Assembly: GCA_026545765.1 (NCBI GenBank)
Contig: CM048841.1
Coordinates: 8,134,145-8,198,144, forward strand
Origin: Plantago major
Taxonomy: Eukaryota > Streptophyta > Magnoliopsida > Lamiales > Plantaginaceae
Direction of reading: 5' to 3'
DNA: 64,000 nucleotides
Part shown: positions 42,430-55,311 of the stretch, piece by piece
Position numbering within the stretch: the first letter of the stretch is position 1
Layout: the number at the start of each line of letters is the position of its first letter
Position numbers and translations under genes: made by a program
The notes under the pieces: generated by a model
The model's input: only the letters and a program-made list of their open reading frames with translations
Database searches by the model: none
Told to the model about the DNA's origin: nothing

Positions 42430-44215
42430 TTACAAAAGTCCGTTCTCTTGATGTGCAAGAACAAGAAGGTCCACAAGAACCAGCGCCACTACCATTAATG
42501 CCTTTGCTCGAAGACAAAGGGAAGACCTCTCACTAGAAGAGGTGGGGTAGCAAGTTTCAACAAGAGAAGTAATAGATGATCAGTGATGGCCATACAGCTA
42601 GTCTTTCTTGGCGAGGAAAGAGCCAGCGATCCTGATAAGAACTTCGGTAGCTTGGAGATGAAGGACATGTTCCTCCGCCAGGAACACATGGTCCTCCTCC
42701 AGGAAGAAACTTTACCCTCCCGAATGGGCAGATCATTCGTCCTAGTGAGTTCGGGATGAATGAGAATCAGTTTGGCCTCTTACTCACCACTATTCAAGGA
42801 TGCTTTGGATCGAACAACCTCCGACCTCCTCGGCCCTCCACCTTTGGCAATCCCAAGACAAGTGAACCGCTCAATCAAGAAATGAGCACCGTCCCATCCA
42901 ACAACGTTGGGGAACAAGCTCAACGGAAGATCTAAGGAACCTTCTTAACGGAGGGCGGCTGCTTCTCATGGACAACGAGGAGAAGTCCGGAAGTGCCACA
43001 GTAGGCGAAGTGGGAACCGATCGTGAGAGCTCGACAACAAGCGCGAGAGATCAAATGGCGGAAAGCATCCCGATAGTTCCGATCGGTGATCTTCCTCGGA
43101 TGTAGCTATCAACCTAGAGCGGTGAAAGGCGGTGGCGGATCTACCTCCAACAGAAGGCCTTGGAAACACAAATTCCCACCTTGAGCAAGATGGTCAAAGC
43201 ACATGAGAAGGTGGTAGTTAAAACTCCCAACCCTGTGCGATGAGATCAGAAGAGAAAGAAAGCGCCCCGACTGTGGTATCCCAAGCCTTTGGAGAAGCAA
43301 TGGATTGGTGGACCTCACTACCTAATGGTTCCATCAGATCTTATGCGGACGTCGCATCCCTTTTCTTGAAAAGGTTTGAGAAAGCAAAGAAAAGGAAGAG
43401 GTTGAGCACTGGCGCATAATCCGGAAAGAGCATGAGGACCTTAGAACCTTCCTTGGCTTCAACTTTTGAAATCTGACGGTGAGCCTCATAGCATCAAAAG
43501 CGGGTCCGACACCTATATGTTAACACTTATAATGATGAGCTTAGAAGGAAGCTTTCCAACGAAGAAATCCTGCTGAAAAGTACGGAAGATATCTGCGAAG
43601 GAGTCTTGTATGGAGAAAAGTCCAGAAGAAATGTCGATAAGGCGAGGGATAAAAAGGGAAAGAACAAATCTGACGGGAACTTCCTCCTCGAGGAAGTTCG
43701 AGCAAAAAGAGATCTCGAGACGGAAAGAATTCCGTAGAGAAAGAACTCCACCTAGGAGATCGCCGAGTATACTCGCCTCAACAGGACCAAGATCCGACAT
43801 CTTGGCTTCTATTATTGAGGACTTAAATATCTGATAGCCTAAACACATGGGGCAGCAAGAAGAGTAAATTTTCTAAAGACTCATGGGTTCCTGGCGAAAG
43901 GTCACCGTGAGGATTGCATCGATTGAAGGCAATCGAAAGACTAGTGAGAAGTGGGAAGTTGAAAGAACTAACGGTGAAGAGGAACCCTCGGGCATAGAAA
44001 GAATGAAAGCGGAGAAGAGAGGGCGTGATTAGAACCTCAAGCGGGATCTTTACCACCACCTCGGTGGAAATCCCACCTCGGCATGCCCAAAGATACCAAG
44101 GGTACGCGAAGATCTGAAATGGAGAACCTCCCTTACGATTGGAGTTATCAGCGCCATTGCGGGAGGACAGCGGGGAGATGGCGAAATGCAAGGAAAGGAC
44201 CGCAACACTTGAGAA
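42430..44215 (+). pseudogene. Gypsy D gag region
   Basis: Degraded gag. The region near 43285-43430 corresponds to the Retrotrans_gag core seen in B (codons for a MDWW-TSLPNGSIRSYAD-like stretch are visible). Elsewhere it is charged and Arg/Lys/Glu-rich. Minus-strand frames across 42966-43848 are shadows of it. Confidence 0.6.
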
Positions 44216-44218
44216 ACA

Positions 44219-44611
44219 ATGAGAGCTTACGGTCCACGATACAGAAGGGCACAAATGCATTACCTTTGGCGATGGCGAGATCCCCCACCAACATCTGGAG
44301 GAGATCTCAAGGACCACGATGTCCCTTTGGTTGTTTCTCTAGTGATTGCCACTTACAAGGTCGACAAGGTACTAATCGACACGAAGCTCTTCGAATGTCA
44401 TATCGAAAAGGACCGTGGAGCAAATGCACAGGGAAAATACAATATGGGAGTATACACCTCATTGGTAGGTTTTGGAGGGTCCGTGAAATGCCCCATTAGT
44501 ATACCACTACAAGTCTCTATGGGCACCTTTCCAAGAGTGACCAAGACTATCCTCTTTGTGGTAGTAGATGGCACCTTCGACTATAACGTGATCTTGGGCA
44601 CTGGGACTTAA
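44219..44611 (+). pseudogene. Gypsy D protease region
   Basis: DVPLVVSLVIATYKVDKVLI leads to the place of the DTG active site (here IDTKLFE), then SLVGFGGSVKCPISIPLQVS and VVDGTFDYNVILG, typical for retropepsin of plant Tat/Ogre elements. Fossil. Confidence 0.75.
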
Positions 44612-45060
44612 CCAATTGAGCAATTGCTTCTCCCTTACACAGGTAAAGTTTCCAACCCCGAGCGGCGTGGGGAAGAAATGGGCAGCGTTAGAGAAGCACA
44701 GGAGTGCTATATCATGTCGACCCGGAGGGCCACGATTACATCCTTCGGTCACTAAGGGCCCTCATAGCCATTCTTCCATTACTCTAACACCACGAAAGGA
44801 AGAAATCGGTATTGGGTCGCTCGGAGAAAAGTTCCCAGGCGGCTAGAATAGAATCCATGAAGCCTTGAAAGAGGTCCAAGCGGTGAAGGAGATTCGAAAG
44901 AAACCTTTCGGATTGGAGCGGAGATGAGCACGGAAGTAGATTGAAGCTCATCACTTGCCTTCGTGACAATCGCGACATCTTTGCTTGGAGCAGATGATCT
45001 CAAAGGATAGACCGAGGATCGCGATTCACCGTGCGAACATGGATCAAGCGGTCAAACACA

Positions 45061-46488
45061 TCAAAAGAGGAAAGACTTTGGACGATTGAGGATGCTATCA
45101 TAGCGAGGAGGTTGACAAGTTGATGAAAGCGGGTCATATCGAAGAAGTCGGATACTCCGATTGGGTGCATAGCGTGGTCCTCGTCGAAAAAGCTCCGGAA
45201 AGTGGAGAATGTGCAATGACTTCACTAGACTCGACAAATTTTGTCGAAGGATCCTTATCCATTGCCACGCATAGACCGGTTTGGTTGATTCCACTGCGGG
45301 ATGTGCGCTTCTAAGCTTCATGGATGCATATCAAGACTTCTACCAAATTAGGATGGCTCGAAGACATGAAAGCGGCATTCTTGGCGGAGGAGGTCTATTG
45401 CTTCAAGGTCATGCCCTTTGGCCTCGAGAATCAGGAGCTACTACCAGCGGTGGTAAATAAGATGTTCAAGGAAGAATTGGGAAAAACCATGGAAGTCTAT
45501 GTGGATGACATGCTTGTGAAAAGCAAGACTGGAGAGGAACACATTGAACACCTTAACAATTGTTTTTCTATTCTCGAAAATCTGAATGGTGAACCACGAA
45601 AAGTGCACTTCGGGGTGAAAGGAGGAAAATTCCTTGGTTACATAGTTCTGAAGAGGCATCGGTGCTAACTTGGGAGAAAATAAAAGCAATCATAGATCTC
45701 TGACATTGAAGTATCGATGAAGTTGAAGCTTCTAGGAAAGGTGATGGCATTGAGCCGTTTATCTCAAAATCCATGAGAAGAACCTACCCTTCTTTAAGAT
45801 CTTACGAAAAGGAACTAAGTTGAATGGACAAAGGAGTGTGAAGAGGCCACAGAAAACTTGAAAAAGTATCTCCTCTACGCCCTTTTGTCTAAACCCATGG
45901 AGGCGAAACTCTTTACCTCTATTTGGCCACTTGATGAAGCGATGAGTTACATCTTTGATGCGGATACAAGACAACGAGCATTTACCAATTTACTACTTGA
46001 GCAAAGCCCTTGCAGGCTCTGAGGCCAGATATGTCAAGGTTGAGAAGCTAGCCTTCGCACTGGTTTACACCGCACGGCGACTGAAGCCTTACTTGAAGTC
46101 GCATCGGATTGTAGTCCTTACAAATGAGCCACTCAAACATGTCTTGGACAAACCGGATCAGTCAAGACGCCTGTCCAAATGTTCTATTGAGCTAAGTGAA
46201 TATGATATTGGGTATCAAGCCCCATCTGCCAAGAAAGCGCAAGTCCTGGCCGACTTCCTGGTAGACTATCTAGAGAAAGCAGAAGAAGAGAGCGAAAACT
46301 CCCAGGAAAAGGCTAGTCATGTGGTGATAGCCCAAATCAAGGAATCAAGGGGAGAAAAAGAAGCAGAAGAGACACAAAGAGGTAGCATCCAGCTTATGAC
46401 TAAGTATCACCAACCTATGGATGATTCACTGAGAGTAAGGCACATGTTTCTCTTGGACGAAGAACTCAATACCTCGATTGCATCTTGA
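45061..46488 (+). pseudogene. Gypsy D reverse transcriptase and RNase H
   Basis: RT landmarks: KAGHIEEVGYSDW near 45128; FLAEEVYCFKVMPFGLEN at 45384-45433; VYVDDMLVKSKTGEEHIEHL (the YVDD catalytic motif) near 45495-45554. Then RNase H: LPIYYLSKALAGSEARYVKV, FALVYTARRLKPYLKSHRI and SKCSIELSEYDIGYQ at 45970-46220, followed by a charged linker. Degraded. Confidence 0.8.
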
Positions 46489-48180
46489 CAAGAAGCGGGA
46501 GGTTGAAAGCACTCACCCCCACTTGGGAGGTAAGGAAAGAAACAAAGAATGTTGGACATTACAAGTGGGCGGATCATCAGCCGGACGGTTGGGAGAATAA
46601 AATTTTCCTTGAAAGTCTGAAGGAGCCAAGCTAAATGCGCCATCACCCTCAATATTAAGGTGACAAACAACGAGGCGAATATGAAGCACTTATCCTGGCC
46701 TAAGAATGGTGAAAGCCCTTGGTAAAAAGGATCAAGCTACCACGGACTTCATGGCTCGTACAATCTCGAGTTCTCGGGTCCTTTACCACGAAAGGACTAA
46801 CATGATCAAATAATTGGAGCTCCTCATCAAGAAAGAGGTTGAGCACTTTGAAGAATTTACTCTTGACCAATTTCACGAGAATGGAATGAAAAAGCCGGCG
46901 CCCTCTCCAAATCGCCTCGGCCTTAGGAGCTTTGGACACGAAGTGTCATCCTAATGACCCGTCACGGAATCCTCCACAGCAAACCCCAGACGGATGCTTC
47001 TCTTGAGCATAGAAATAAACTTGATGGTGATATATTCCGTTACCTCAAGGATGGTACTTTACTGTGGATCCTAGAGAGGCGGGAAGATTCAATGTCGAGC
47101 TATGATACTTTATACGGAAGAAGATCTCTACAAAAGATCCTACTGAACTCACATGAGGTGCCTAGATCCTCGAGAGGCAAAAGCGTGATGGAAGAAATCA
47201 CGCGGAAGTTGTGGAAGTCATTACGGAGGAAGAAATTTGGCGCAAAGATCATAAGGAAAGGATACTATTGTGACTATTGACATAGATCTTGCCAACATCG
47301 CTTGCGCTGTGAAGCTGCCGATACTATGCTGACATACCACACCGACCAACCCTATGATTAGTCAATCATAGCATGCCCATTTGATCAATGGGGCATAGAC
47401 ATAGTTGGTCCCTTTCGCGAGGAACACATCAAAAGAAGTTCTTGATAGTGGCAGTGGAATACTTCACTAAGTGGGTCGAAGCTGAAGCAGTGTCAACCAT
47501 CACAGAAAGCAGGGTTCGGACATTCATCTGGAAGAACATCATCTGCTGGTTTAGACTCCCACGAGTGCTAGTTTCGGAAAATAGAGCACAATTTTACGGT
47601 CGAGGCGAAGGAGTGGCTTGATCCTTCAAAATAGAACAACGCTTTACTTCCATTGGCCACCCCAAGCCAATGGTGGATAAGCCACCAACAAGACCATAGT
47701 CAAAATTTTGGAGAGAAGGTTGAGAACTTCCCAAGGCAGTTAGGCGGATGATCTCGGCGGTCTTTAGCGCATCGAGCAACATTGACGCGCCTGAAACACC
47801 TTTCTCCACGGTCTATGGATCCGGCGGTCATCCCTTGGAGCGGTGGTGGCAACAGGAGAATCGACAATACAACCAGTTGATAATGAGATCGCAAGGATCT
47901 ATGACCTTGAGCTCCTTGAAGACAAGCGCGATAAGGCATTGTGACATCCTTGATGCCAAGCCGTGACGCTCGAGCTATAATAGCGTGTCTTTCCCAAGGA
48001 CATACAAGTTGGAGACTTAGTCCTCGGAAGAGCCGATATACTAAGTCATGTGGGAAACTTAAGCCCAAGTGGGAAGGACCGTACAAAGTTCTTTGAGCGA
48101 GAGTTAATGGAAGCTTTGAACTAGAAGATGAGCAAGGCGGGCCTTGAAGAACTTGGAATGCGAGAATCTCCAAAAGTTTA
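46489..48180 (+). pseudogene. Gypsy D second RNase H-like and integrase region
   Basis: A weak second RNase H-like stretch near 46555-46900, then the integrase: LIVAVEYFTKWVEAEAVSTI and FRLPRVLVSENRAQFYG at about 47430-47600, the core domain of Gypsy integrase, and a C-terminal region to about 48180 (a FVLGRADILSHVGNLSPKWE-like stretch). Dual RNase H fits the Tat lineage. Degraded throughout. Confidence 0.7.
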
Positions 48181-50399
48181 CACTTAGAGAAGGAGTGTGT
48201 ATGTGTCACCTTCCTTTGTTTTGTCGATCTGTTTTTTGTGTTTGTTTTTTGAACAGGCCTCGAAGCCCTCAAGTTGTAATTTGATTTCCGTCAAATCAGT
48301 ACAACTGTTATTTCATAAACATTGTTAATAATCATGTCCTTCGAATCTCATGATTCGGACAGGCCATGAAGATATTTAACTACTCGATCCGAAACTAGAT
48401 CATACACTGATCCGGATCGGATTAACACAATCAAATAGTATCCGACCTTGACAAAGGCAAATCGCTTTTATTAAAAGCGAGTCTGAAAATCAAAGTCGAG
48501 TCAGAAGAGCCTAATCGAGCTTGCAAAAACAAGCTCCTATTCTATCTCTTTTCTACTTCTCTGAAGCTTCTTAATTAACCACGTCTGCAGACAAACCCGT
48601 CCGAGCACTATTAACTTTATCGTAGGCGCTCAGAAGGAAGGAATTCCACCATCCCAACTTTGATTGCTTCTTGACAAAGATTTGAAGCCCCCTTGGACGA
48701 TCTAAAGACTAACGATGGCAGACGAGATAATGAGGCCATTCAATGCTTCGAAAGGATACTTCATCGCCACGAGCGAAGAGCTCGGAAGCAAGCAAGCACT
48801 ATAACAATCCGGATCGCCTCTTACAAATACTATAAATACATCCAGTTGAGTATTTGGAAGGCGACCAACCGGATAGTCGGATTAACCAAGTCACTCCGGA
48901 GGCTCCGTTGGTCGAAGTCCCAACAAGGCCGGCATAGTCGGGAACTCCGTCCCGAGTGCAAATCGCTCCTCGAGCCTTCAATTACGCAGCTCCAACAAAG
49001 CCAATTGCTTTCGGACGAAAGACCTTAGGTGTGAGACAAAGCGAGCTACGGAAAGATTACTTAGGAAGTCTCCAATGATCCGACTCAAACAAGCTCGGCA
49101 AGTCGGGACTCCTTTCGAGTAAGTAGCTCCCGAGCCTTCAATCCGGAAACAAAGTCCTGAACCGAAGCTGCTCGGATCGTATCTTCAAGGGAGCTAAAGA
49201 CCTACTAAAGGGATACATCTCCCTCGATCCGAAAGCGAACAAGTAGACCTGAGGATTGGTGAAAGCCTTCAACATCTCGGCGGTTTCTGGTGAACCACGA
49301 AATACTGGAAGGGATTCTACCAAACCAATTATGCCAACTTTTCGCCCCCCGGGCACATACCCAGAGCGGAATGCCTTGGATGCATTGAGGTTCAAAAAGA
49401 ACTATTTGAAGATCCCCAAACCATCCAGCTAATCTACCTCTCCGGGGCTAAAAGTCACGAATATAGACCACAGCCCCGGAGAAAGAAGATTAGCCTGACG
49501 ATCAGAAGAATTGATTGGCAAAGATTTCAGGCCTCACTCGGCACGGACCGTATCCTCGAAGATCCGAGGCTGGCTTTCCAAGCAATTTAATTTCCAAAAC
49601 TCTCACCGTGAACCAACCCGGGTAGACTTCCGAAGCATCGGAGAAACCCTTGGGACAAGATCACGCGCAAGAGTGATGGTATAAACATGCTCGCCACCCT
49701 CCGGACCCTTGGTTACTATAAAAGGGAGAATTGTCCTAAAGAAAAGCCGTACAAAGCAGGGGTATATATAGAAAGAGAAGACCAATCGGAAGCGGACACA
49801 TGTCCCATATTCACCGGGAATGGGCTTGGGCCGAACATGGGCACAGCTCTTGACTTCCATTAATGACAATAATCCATCCATACTCGGTCATATTGACTTG
49901 AATTACGCTTTTCGGACGTATCAAGCTCGGTGACATGACATCGAAGCTGTGATTAAGTAGAGTCACCTATACTTAATCTTGATCATCTTCTCACTCTCTC
50001 ACAAGTCTGTATGACTCGGGATGACACACAAGTCAGCGTCGAATCGACACTACTTACCACTGAGGAAATTCTTTTTGTCGCAAGCCTTGTCACTCTAAGA
50101 CGTGGCTCCGAACCGCTCGTGATCCGGCATACTTCTATTAAAGATTCCGATTCGGATGGGTACAATGGTTGATCGTCCCCCATGACCAGCAAAGGAACAT
50201 TTGCATCAGGAAAATTAACGTTCTGGCGGTTTGAATCTCAAGGGTCCGAACCCATCATCCGAGTTTACTAGAGTTGATGAGTTACTAAGCAAATACGAAA
50301 TTAAGCAGCAAGAATGAAAGCAACATTACGTATTTTTGACAAAAATAGCTCCGAGCCACCACGGGGCCCGAACCAATAACATTCATCAAAGATAAGTAT
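48181..50399. other. Spacer of Gypsy D between integrase and antisense ORF
   Basis: About 2.2 kb without a gene I can name. Several moderate open stretches on the minus strand (49881-49603 and 49395-49138) have no recognised domain. TCCGA/TCGGA words are frequent, as in the rest of the element. Confidence 0.5.
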
Positions 50400-53374
50400 A
50401 TGTTTGTACAACAAAAGATGATGGGCAAAAATGACAACACTGCTTCTTGGCCCAGAGGCATCCTACTACAAAAACCCCGGGGCATACCCCGTCTTTCTTC
50501 GCCGCCTTTCGAGACTGAAATTTTGAGGCAAGAGGACCCCGTATCCTTCTCGGGCGCTTGACCTTCTTTGTTGGGCTGCCTCGGCTAACCTCCGTTCTCT
50601 CAAGCCTCAACCTCTTTCGGGAAGGCGGACATGTTGCATCAAGTCTAGGTCGGATCGAAGCCTGACAGGCCCAGTGAGTCGGCCAGTCTCGGTTGTGTTC
50701 AGTGATCCTCGAAGGCGAAAACTTGGACATAAGCACCGAGGGACGAAGGGTGGGAGATCTGAGACCGCCATGGTTGTACTTCTTGCCCTCAGACTCTGCG
50801 AGACCGGCTCCACAAATTCACACTTGGCGGGTCTTCGTCCAGACACCCTCCGGAGCAAAGTCAAGCCATATCCATTCTTAAAGGCGGACCTCCCTCGGCC
50901 TCCAAGTCCTTGATCATCCGGTATCCAACCCTTCCTCCGGCATTGGTCCACAGTGCATCAAACCCGTCTTGGCGGGCCTCGTCATGCCGACTCGAACAAA
51001 AACTTGCGAGTCGAAGCAAGAAATCTTAGGCCTTATGGGACCCCGGAAGCTCTTCGACATCATATCCTTGAAAGTCAGAGACACACGAACTCGTCAAACT
51101 ATCTTGGTGCACTTTCAATCGGTCGGTTCCAAAGATAGGATGGCACTTTTCATCTTGGCGTCTCGACTCGGCCTCTGTTTAGACTATGGCCTTCTTTAGG
51201 CGCTCGAAGTGTTGTTCAAGGGCGTTTCAATGCTTGGGGCGGCCTCGACATAGCGAATCTTCTTCAAGGTGGCTCTCGGCGACTACCGAGCATGCTTCAG
51301 CAATGACAAGCTAAAAACAAAAGCGAAACATCGGAAGTGTTAGATACCTCGAACCACAAGAAGATGTAAAACCAGCGGAAAATTTAAACTCACTTTGCGG
51401 CGGCGATTAACTCGAAATCCGCTCCAACTCGGCGTGACAACCAGAGCAACTTGACATCGAATCATTTCAGGCGCCTCGCTCATCTTTCCCTTGCCTTTCT
51501 TGGCGGGAGGATTCGGACCTTCGAAGGAGCACTTTTTTCCAGCTGCAGCGCTCGATCCGCTGGCGGGATCTCGAGACACGGATCTAGGAGGCTTCTTCGA
51601 GCCCTTAGAACCGACCACCTTACCCTTGTCCGGGGTAGGGATAGTTTGGGCCTCTTCGCCCGCAGCAGCTCTCTGAGATTCCTCCACTCGGAACACGACA
51701 GCATTTCTTGATTCATCCATCGGGAGTACGGTGGAAGTCTTGATAATTTGGGTCAGGAACCTCTGCTGACTCCTTCCGGTAGACATTTGTTGGCCTTCAA
51801 CTCCGCATGGTTGACATCGTATACTCGAACAAAATTGCACATCGAATCACAATGAGTTGCAAAATACAAAAGAATCTACAAATGGTAACCACATAGTCGA
51901 CAAACCGAATCGGACAACCAACCAGAGGTAGAGAGAAATCACTTACTCAAATCCTCCATATTGTCACAAAAACTTGGCTCGGACAAGCCGTCCAAGTAAG
52001 GCAGAGGCAGACATATCAGCCCTCGAAAGAAGTACTTTTCCGGCTCTTAACTCCGATGGAGCGCTTGCATCCATAGGGGGACATTCGGGCAGTGGCTTCG
52101 GTTGGACTTGCCTCGGAAGAATTTCCTCTCAAATTGCCACTTGGCCCTCTCCGCCGGGTTGCGGGCTTGAGCAGACGGACAAAATATACCTCTTGAACCA
52201 TTGGATTCCCAGCGAGGACGGAGTCGACAAAAGCGTATCGCTGGCGACATCTGACGTATAAAACCATGCGTTCCTATTACTTACACTTATGTTGAATAAT
52301 TTCTGAAAGTTATCGAATGTAATGGGATGCCTTTATATTTACATAAGACCGAAGCACATCAGTTTCGAGGAGTTGGGGATAATTTGGTGCGGACTCGACC
52401 CCATCTTGTTCAATATCTCGAAACTTCGGAAGATCGGTACCGCCATACATGATGGAGACTTATTTCATGAACACACATGTATCCGGAGGCGGATTGTAGA
52501 GCGCATGTGATTAAATCAGGACAAGAATCTCCACAATCCGGGATCTCATATCTCCTCCGGAGCTCATCCACTTCCTCGACTCGGGTGGTTGAGGCACAAG
52601 TAGGCAAAGTGCCGTCCTCATTCAACTCGCCCTCCGGATCAGGGTGAGTGACCTCGTCTTTAGACCGAGGGAACTTTACTTGGAACACGTCCTCACCCTT
52701 CCTCAGTCTCTCCGGACGCTCTTCCTCGATTGCCGACTCGGCCTTGCTTGCCAATGATTCCACACGGAGCACACGAGCGGATGGCTCTACACTTTCTTCC
52801 TCTTCGGAACCAGAATCTTGGCCCCGTCCACCTTCTTCTGCCTCATCTTCTTCGGAGGAGGACGCTAACTCTACGACAGTCCGAAGGGGCACAGCGGCTT
52901 GAACACGATCCTCCTCACCCTCCTCGAAGATGCCCAAATTGGGAGGCGCTTCCGAGGTATCATGAACTTCCTCGATGGTGGCGCTGCAGATTGAGCAAGC
53001 GGAACTCGGTTAGGATTACTCTAAAATTATAACCAAGGTTGCGAATTAAGGATCGGATCTCTCGGAAGTTGATTCTTGGCCCGACCCAGGCGGCGAGTTC
53101 CTACAACTCGCGAACTTGTTTCTTGAGCCTTCTGATAACTTGCATGGGACACTCGCAGGTAATCCCGATGCCTCGGAGGACCAGAATCCGGAACAACTAA
53201 CCGAAGTAAGGAACTTACCTCGGGCTCTTCCCGGCTCGGATGGGGCGCTTGCTCCACCTCCAATACTTCATCGTCATCTACGATCTCAATTTCCTCGGAG
53301 ATATCGGCTAAAGATATCGCTTCGGAGTCATATCCCTCAGCCTCGGATCGATTTTGGCTATCACTCTCGGACAT
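50400..53374 (-). pseudogene. Antisense ORF of Tat Gypsy D (putative gypsy-type transposon domain)
   Basis: Starts at 53374 (MSESDSQNRSEAEGYDSEAI) and continues with an acidic region (LADISEEIEIVDDDEVLEVE), then EELASSSEEDEAEEGG-like acid runs, then the PF04195-type core at 52640-52410 (VDELRRRYEIPDCGDSCPD, ASGYMCVHEISLHHVW), then FERKFFRG, PLWMQALHR, a basic SFEGPNPPAKKGKGKM segment, and a coiled-coil-like tail. It is homologous to the antisense ORF of A (20189-18061). Function in Tat elements is unknown. Degraded. Confidence 0.75.
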
Positions 53375-53767
53375 CCTAAGGAAAGGAAAGCAATTTCGTA
53401 AGCTTTAAGATGGCGGTCAGGAGGTCGTTTATAATGTATTAAAGTGGTGGGTTTATAGCGACCTCTGGCTTTCCCAGTGAAGTTAGTTGGTCGATCGATC
53501 TTGATTGAGTTAGTCAATATTGAGCGTATGGAGTATTAGAACTATAATACACATCATAAGCATGCATCAGAGCAACTAGAAGATGAAAAACAATGCGAAC
53601 AAATGATAAGGCAGACAAGTAAACTTACTTGGACTCGGATGATTAGATAAATGCCTTGGCCGTGCAATCTCGTGCTTGGATCTCTCGCTCGCTTGGATTG
53701 ATGGTAGTCGCCGGATACACTCGAATGAAAATTCTCTCTCTAAGCGGTGCCAAATGAACCGTGACCT

Positions 53768-53777
53768 CTATTTATAG
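53768..53777 (-). promoter_or_regulatory. TATA box upstream of the antisense ORF of D
   Basis: The minus strand reads CTATAAATAG, about 395 bp upstream of the antisense start, in the same context as the TATA box of element A (GATTAAATCTC and CGGCATAGT lie upstream of both). It supports an antisense promoter kept in the family. Confidence 0.6.
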
Positions 53778-54394
53778 AGGTCATATTAGGAACTCCGGCC
53801 GTCACAATTTTTGGGATTAAATCTCAATCGTAGATCAAAAATCATCAGCGGCATAGTACAATTATACCAAGTGAAATGGCGAATTGGTACAACAAATTTA
53901 CCTCTTGGATGAGCGAATACAACAACTCTCCCTCTCTCGGGCGGTAGACAACACGAGAGTTCCGGAGTATCCTCTACTCGGACGCCTAGCGGCTTATTAG
54001 TCCAACATAATTTGCCCACACAAGGAGCTCGTTTACTCGAGCGATTACACTTCGGACCTTCCCTTGACCACAGAGGTTGGTTCGGACGGGACACGCACCT
54101 ACGATCCGCCACCGTAGCTCATCAAAGGTACACTACTGATGTTCGGAGCCTAAACTTAGTCTCGATTACAAATACCCTTTTTCTTTTTCTTCGCCGTTGC
54201 CCTTGGACTGACCCCTCGGATGGCAGCGATGTTTAGAAAAAAAAAAAGAGACTAAGTCGATCAACCACATAATCAATTACACCTTTTTCAACTCGTTTAG
54301 GCGGATTGGGTGAAGAACGGATCCTTCTTCAACTGACTCCAAGCGATAGTTCCTGACTATCTTCTACTAAGATACTTGGAAACTAGGGGACATA

Positions 54395-55311
54395 TGTTGA
54401 TCTGGAAATATGTCAATCCGTCATAAAGGACCTAAGGCGAATCTAAGGCATCGAGTCATCGAATGGATCCGAGACACTTTGGTCGAGCCACAGTCGATCA
54501 GGCGGACCAACCATGGTCGACCCACATTGAAAGAAAGGGAAGGATTTGGACCTCAAGGCGACCGGAACCGTAGATCCGACCCACCTTGGTAGAGCCTCTC
54601 TAGGAAAGGGCATAGTGCTAAGTCGATTACCCTCTCCGACCCAAGGACTCGATCCGGATGTCAACTCGGATCGACATGACCATCTCATAAAGCAACCAAG
54701 CAAATGGGCACCAAAGAGTGAGATGTCGAACCAGAGCTCGAATCGGAAGAGTTGAATGAGGAGAACTTCCTCGGTGGCACCAAATATGGTCGGACCAATC
54801 GTGGGACCCATCTCTCGAACACAGGAACTCGGCAGAACTAGTCACATCCTCAAGAACTCTCCCAATAATGACCAAACTACCCCTGAAGCCCAAGATGGCA
54901 TGGGCTAAAGCTTCATTATTGGGCTATGGGCCTCATATTAGCATTGGTGGCTCAATCCTGGCCGTACACATGGCGCAATCCTAGCAACCCCTCCATTTTG
55001 ATGATAGCCTATAAAAAGGCTCACATCCCCACAAGATCAAGTAAGTCATCCTAGAAGTCATCTTACAAGTCACATCACAACCCCAATCCCGCGCATTATA
55101 CAGAGTTGATCTTGATCACTCTCGGTAAAGTCTCATCGGTTTGACACTTAGCAAGCCGGGCACTAACCCACTCAAGTGTGCAGGTCCTTACCGAAGTAGT
55201 TGGTCGCTGGTTCTTATGCATTGGTCCTTACCTAGCAAGGAGCTTCTTACCTTGGCACCCATTAGAGGAGTTGAATAAAATCTAAGTAGTTGGGGAGTTA
55301 CACCCTCAACA
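54395..55311 (+). repeat. 3' LTR of Gypsy D
   Basis: 917 bp, TGTTGATCTGGAAATATG to CACCCTCAACA. It is preceded by the purine-rich tract GGAAACTAGGGGACATA, also found before LTR A. Copia F sequence resumes directly after it. Confidence 0.9.

Larger units (their letters stand above)
41494..55311 (+). mobile_element. Tat-type Gypsy D, two LTRs, nested in Copia F integrase
   Basis: 13.8 kb with 5' LTR 41494-42405, primer-binding site, gag, protease, RT, RNase H, a second RNase H-like region, integrase, a long spacer, an antisense ORF on the minus strand, and 3' LTR 54395-55311. Flanking bases (AGTTT and GGTTG) show no clean target duplication. Dual RNase H and an antisense ORF before the 3' LTR are hallmarks of the Tat lineage. 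The two LTRs are alike, so D is much younger than Copia F. All its genes are broken in many places. Confidence 0.85.
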
